Of a stretch of 9,264 bases of DNA, positions 7,133 through 9,264 are shown one piece after another; positions within the stretch are counted from its first letter, which is position 1, and every line of letters begins with the position of its first letter. The notes under the pieces are model-generated. The model was given only the letters and a program-made list of their open reading frames with translations. It made no database searches and was not told the DNA's origin. This DNA comes from Clostridiaceae bacterium (GTDB lineage Bacteria > Bacillota > Clostridia > Saccharofermentanales > DTU023). Location of the stretch: contig JAAZGN010000156.1 of assembly GCA_012511185.1 (NCBI GenBank), forward strand, positions 1-9,264, in the 5' to 3' direction. Position numbers and translations under genes: made by a program.

Positions 7133-7660
7133 TCAGTCGACAAGCTCCAAAACGGCCATGGGCGCGGCATCCCCCCGGCGCGGACCGATCTTGACAATCC
7201 GCGTATAGCCGCCGGGACGGTTGATGTAGCGCGGCGCCACCGTGTCAAAGAGATGATTGACCGTGTTGATCCGCTTGCCACTGCTGTCGCGTGTTTCAAC
7301 CATCTGCGCCATGGCCTTCCTGCGGGCAGCCAGTCGTGAAGGCATATCGACCTGGACTGTCTTTTTCTTGATCTCGCGCTCAACGACATCGTACTTGCGC
7401 TCGTTCTTCGAGGTCGCTGTGCGCAGCACCTTGCGCCCTTTGTCATCAAGCTTGGCTTGGGAAGTCAATACTTCCCTGGTCGTGAAATTGTTGTATTCCT
7501 TGACCGCCAGTGCAATCATTTTTTCGGCGATGCGGGCGGTTTCTTTGGCGCGGGTTTCCGTGGTCGTCACTTTGCCTTCAACGATCAGGGTGGTGACGAG
7601 GTTTTTCAATATTGATTTTCTCGCCGCCGTTTCGCGGCCAAGTCTTCTATATCCGGGCAT
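7133..7660 (-). CDS. rplQ: 50S ribosomal protein bL17, extended form
   Basis: Large-subunit protein near the peptide exit tunnel. The N-terminal block MPGYRRLGRETAARK (1-15), the LVTTLIVEGKVTTTETRAKE segment (21-40) and the C-terminal GGYTRIVKIGPRRGDAAPMA (150-169) are diagnostic. The protein is 175 residues, whereas the compact bacterial form is about 115-130. The extra length is a charged Lys/Arg/Glu-rich insert at roughly 53-106, between the first helices and the RLAARRKAM helix. The frame is continuous through it, so it is a real insertion. I recall similar inserts in some clostridial L17 proteins. The start ATG at 7660 follows a purine-rich GGAGGAG. The gene lies 30 nt after rpoA and stops with TGA before a terminator. 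Confidence 0.96.
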   Translation of the reverse strand: MPGYRRLGRETAARKSILKNLVTTLIVEGKVTTTETRAKETARIAEKMIALAVKEYNNFTTREVLTSQAKLDDKGRKVLRTATSKNERKYDVVEREIKKKTVQVDMPSRLAARRKAMAQMVETRDSSGKRINTVNHLFDTVAPRYINRPGGYTRIVKIGPRRGDAAPMAVLELVD

Positions 7661-7669
7661 GGTAATGCG

Positions 7670-7677
7670 CTCCTCCT
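7670..7677 (-). promoter_or_regulatory. Ribosome binding site of rplQ
   Basis: AGGAGGAG on the minus strand lies nine bases before the rplQ ATG at 7660, in the 30-nt gap after rpoA. It fits the MPGYRRLGR start expected for bL17. Confidence 0.7.
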
Positions 7678-7690
7678 GATAATATAATCT

Positions 7691-8647
7691 CTATTCCTGA
7701 TCGGTTCCGGCCAGGTTCAGACCGTGCACCTCTAGTTTTTCAATCAGCTCGTCCAGTGAAGTCGCCCCGAGATTTCGAACCTTCATAAGGTCCTCGCGCG
7801 AACGGGCAACCAGGTCGGCGACGGTGTGAATATCGGCGCGCTTGAGTGAATTGAATATTCTTGTCGAGAATTTCAAATCCTCAATGGGGGCATCATAGAT
7901 GCTCTTTTCCTTCTCTTCAATCAGGAAGGGAACATCGTCGGCTGCTGCAGGATCGTGGGTCATGGACAAAAACAAGTTGAGGTGGTTGATGAGAATTTCA
8001 GCTGCTTTAACCAGCGCCTCTTCTGCTGTGATCGTTCCATCTGTCCAGATCTCCAGCGTCAATTTGTCATAGTCCGTTACCTGACCGACACGCGTGTCCT
8101 CTACATGGAAGTTAACCTTGCGGACCGGTGTAAAGATCGAATCCAGGGGAATGACGCCGATCGGTGCATTCATCTCTTTGTTCTGCTCCGCGCTCTTGTA
8201 ACCAAGTCCCACGTTAAAGGTCAGACCCATAAAAAGCGGGCCGTCTCCGTTCATGTGCGCAACCACCAGGTCAGGATTGATGATCTCAAGCTCATCACTC
8301 TGGTTGAATTCGCCGGCGCGGACGGGACCCTGATAGCCTGCTTCCTTATTGATAAAAACTGTCTTGGGGCCGGTCACATGGAGTCGTGCACGGATATCCT
8401 TTACATTCAAAAGGATCTCAGTGACATCTTCAATAACGCCAGGGATGGTGGAATATTCCTGAAAAATGCCCTCAATCCGGACGGAAGTGGCCGCGCAACC
8501 GGGCAGGGATGAAAGAAGGACGCGGCGCAAGGCGTTGCCCAGCGTCGTTCCGTACCCGCGCTCCAGCGGTTCGGCAACAAAAAGACCGTAAGTCTTGTCT
8601 TCTGAATGCTCCCTATACTCAATGCTGGTATTCTGAAAATCGTTCAT
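7691..8647 (-). CDS. rpoA: DNA-directed RNA polymerase subunit alpha
   Basis: Alpha dimer scaffolds polymerase assembly and its C-terminal domain touches upstream promoter DNA and regulators. The 318-residue length is normal. The N-terminal domain (about 1-230) shows PLERGYGTTLGNALRRVLLSSLPG (27-50), the dimer and beta-contact segment, and IPGVIEDVTEILLN (68-81). A flexible linker (about 231-252) leads to the C-terminal domain (about 253-312). There the DNA-contact positions equivalent to E. coli R265, N268, G296, S299 and E302 are kept (R263, N266, G294, S297, E300), but C269 is serine (S267) and K298 is threonine (T296). The start ATG at 8647 has AGGAGGG four bases away, and the stop is TAG. 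It lies 38 nt after rpsD, the standard alpha-operon order. Confidence 0.98.
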   Translation of the reverse strand: MNDFQNTSIEYREHSEDKTYGLFVAEPLERGYGTTLGNALRRVLLSSLPGCAATSVRIEGIFQEYSTIPGVIEDVTEILLNVKDIRARLHVTGPKTVFINKEAGYQGPVRAGEFNQSDELEIINPDLVVAHMNGDGPLFMGLTFNVGLGYKSAEQNKEMNAPIGVIPLDSIFTPVRKVNFHVEDTRVGQVTDYDKLTLEIWTDGTITAEEALVKAAEILINHLNLFLSMTHDPAAADDVPFLIEEKEKSIYDAPIEDLKFSTRIFNSLKRADIHTVADLVARSREDLMKVRNLGATSLDELIEKLEVHGLNLAGTDQE

Positions 8648-8651
8648 GGTA

Positions 8652-8658
8652 CCCTCCT
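8652..8658 (-). promoter_or_regulatory. Ribosome binding site AGGAGGG of rpoA
   Basis: AGGAGGG on the minus strand sits four bases before the rpoA ATG at 8647, within the 38-nt gap after rpsD. It is a close match to the anti-Shine-Dalgarno sequence and fixes the start. Confidence 0.75.
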
Positions 8659-8685
8659 ATGGGGCAAAGCATCTCTTCGAAGCTG

Positions 8686-9264
8686 TTACTTGGAGTAGAG
8701 CTCGACAATCAGCGTTTCCTCGACATCAATGTCAATCTCGTCGCGCTCAGGCAATCTGAGAACGGTACCCTTCAAATGATCGGAATCAAAGGACAACCAA
8801 GCGGGAACAATGGTATTGGGTAATTCGTCAAAAACCTTCACTTGACGCGAATTCTCCCGGACAGCGATCTCGTCCCCCGGTGACACATTCATGGAGGGAA
8901 TGCTTGCACGGCGACCGTTGATATTGAAGTGGCCATGGTTAACGAGCTGTCTGGCCTGTGCCCTGGTGGCGGCAAAACCCATCCTGTAGACAACGTTGGC
9001 AAGGCGCAGCTCCAGGAGCTTGAGGAGGTTCTCACCACTCTTGCCCGGCATTTTGCTGGCGCGGTCGTAAGTGTTGCGGAACTGTTTTTCCAGAACCCCA
9101 TATGCGAACTTGACCGATTGTTTTGCGCGAAGCTGGCGGCCGTATTCACCTTCCTTGCGGCGCGACTGTTTCGGATTGCGTTTTGATTTCTTATTGATAC
9201 CCAGCATCTGAGGCGGCACTTCCAGCGAGCGGCTGCGTTTCAGAATGGGTGACCTGTCTTTAGC
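8686..9264 (-). CDS. rpsD: 30S ribosomal protein uS4, zinc-free type (start codon just outside the window)
   Basis: Primary 16S rRNA-binding protein that nucleates small-subunit assembly and helps decoding accuracy. The frame is open to the right edge, where it reads AKDRSPILKRSRSL, matching the second codon onward of the zinc-free (C-minus) uS4 form. Only the initiator codon is missing, so the whole protein would be 193 residues against about 200 for the family. The GTG at 9219 is not the start, because conserved N-terminal residues lie upstream of it. The conserved GVLEKQFRN segment, GENLLKLLELRLANVVYRMGFA, the S4 RNA-binding domain with RAQARQLVNHGHFNINGRR and the C-terminal EETLIVELYSK are all visible. 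No Cys zinc ligands are present. It ends in TAA. Confidence 0.97.
   Translation of the reverse strand, partial: AKDRSPILKRSRSLEVPPQMLGINKKSKRNPKQSRRKEGEYGRQLRAKQSVKFAYGVLEKQFRNTYDRASKMPGKSGENLLKLLELRLANVVYRMGFAATRAQARQLVNHGHFNINGRRASIPSMNVSPGDEIAVRENSRQVKVFDELPNTIVPAWLSFDSDHLKGTVLRLPERDEIDIDVEETLIVELYSK

Noticed and set aside
9217..9219. GTG as the rpsD start
   Set aside because: The frame continues to the window edge with AKDRSPILKR, the conserved uS4 N-terminus, so the real start codon is just outside.

Overview
The window reads as chromosomal DNA from a low-to-moderate GC Gram-positive anaerobe of the Clostridia (Bacillota), probably an uncultured lineage. The basis is the gene order rpsD-rpoA-rplQ-ecfA-ecfT-truA, which is the usual end of the ribosomal-protein/alpha-operon cluster in Bacillota, together with strong AGGAGG-type ribosome binding sites, a uS4 lacking zinc-binding cysteines and an extended bL17 of a kind I associate with clostridial families. 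I cannot name a genus. The standard code is used: TGA ends at least four of the genes.

Layout. Almost everything lies on the minus strand, so it is read from the right end leftwards: rpsD (only the start codon lies outside the window), rpoA, rplQ, then a 106-nt gap holding an intrinsic terminator. After it comes a tightly packed cluster: one gene encoding fused EcfA1-EcfA2 ATPases, ecfT, truA, pncB (nicotinate phosphoribosyltransferase) and a PHP-family phosphoesterase of the histidinol-phosphatase type. Spacings in this cluster are an 8-nt overlap, 1 nt, 12 nt and a 4-nt ATGA overlap, which argues for one transcript. At the left end a PLP-dependent aminotransferase runs on the plus strand and converges on the PHP gene with 9 nt between the stop codons.

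How the genes work together. rpsD, rpoA and rplQ supply translation and transcription machinery. EcfA1-EcfA2 and EcfT form the shared energising module of group II ECF vitamin/metal transporters. Their substrate-binding S components are not in the window. truA modifies tRNA anticodon arms. pncB salvages nicotinate into NAD, and niacin is one known class of ECF substrate, so its place next to the ECF module may be functional, but that is inference.

I do not see an undescribed defence, mobile or RNA-based system here. Every long gene belongs to a known family. The points that deserve a second look are the single-chain EcfA1-EcfA2 fusion, the in-frame TGA near the 5' end of the aminotransferase, pncB plus a PHP enzyme at a place where rplM-rpsI often follow truA, and local oddities in bL17 and in the alpha C-terminal domain.
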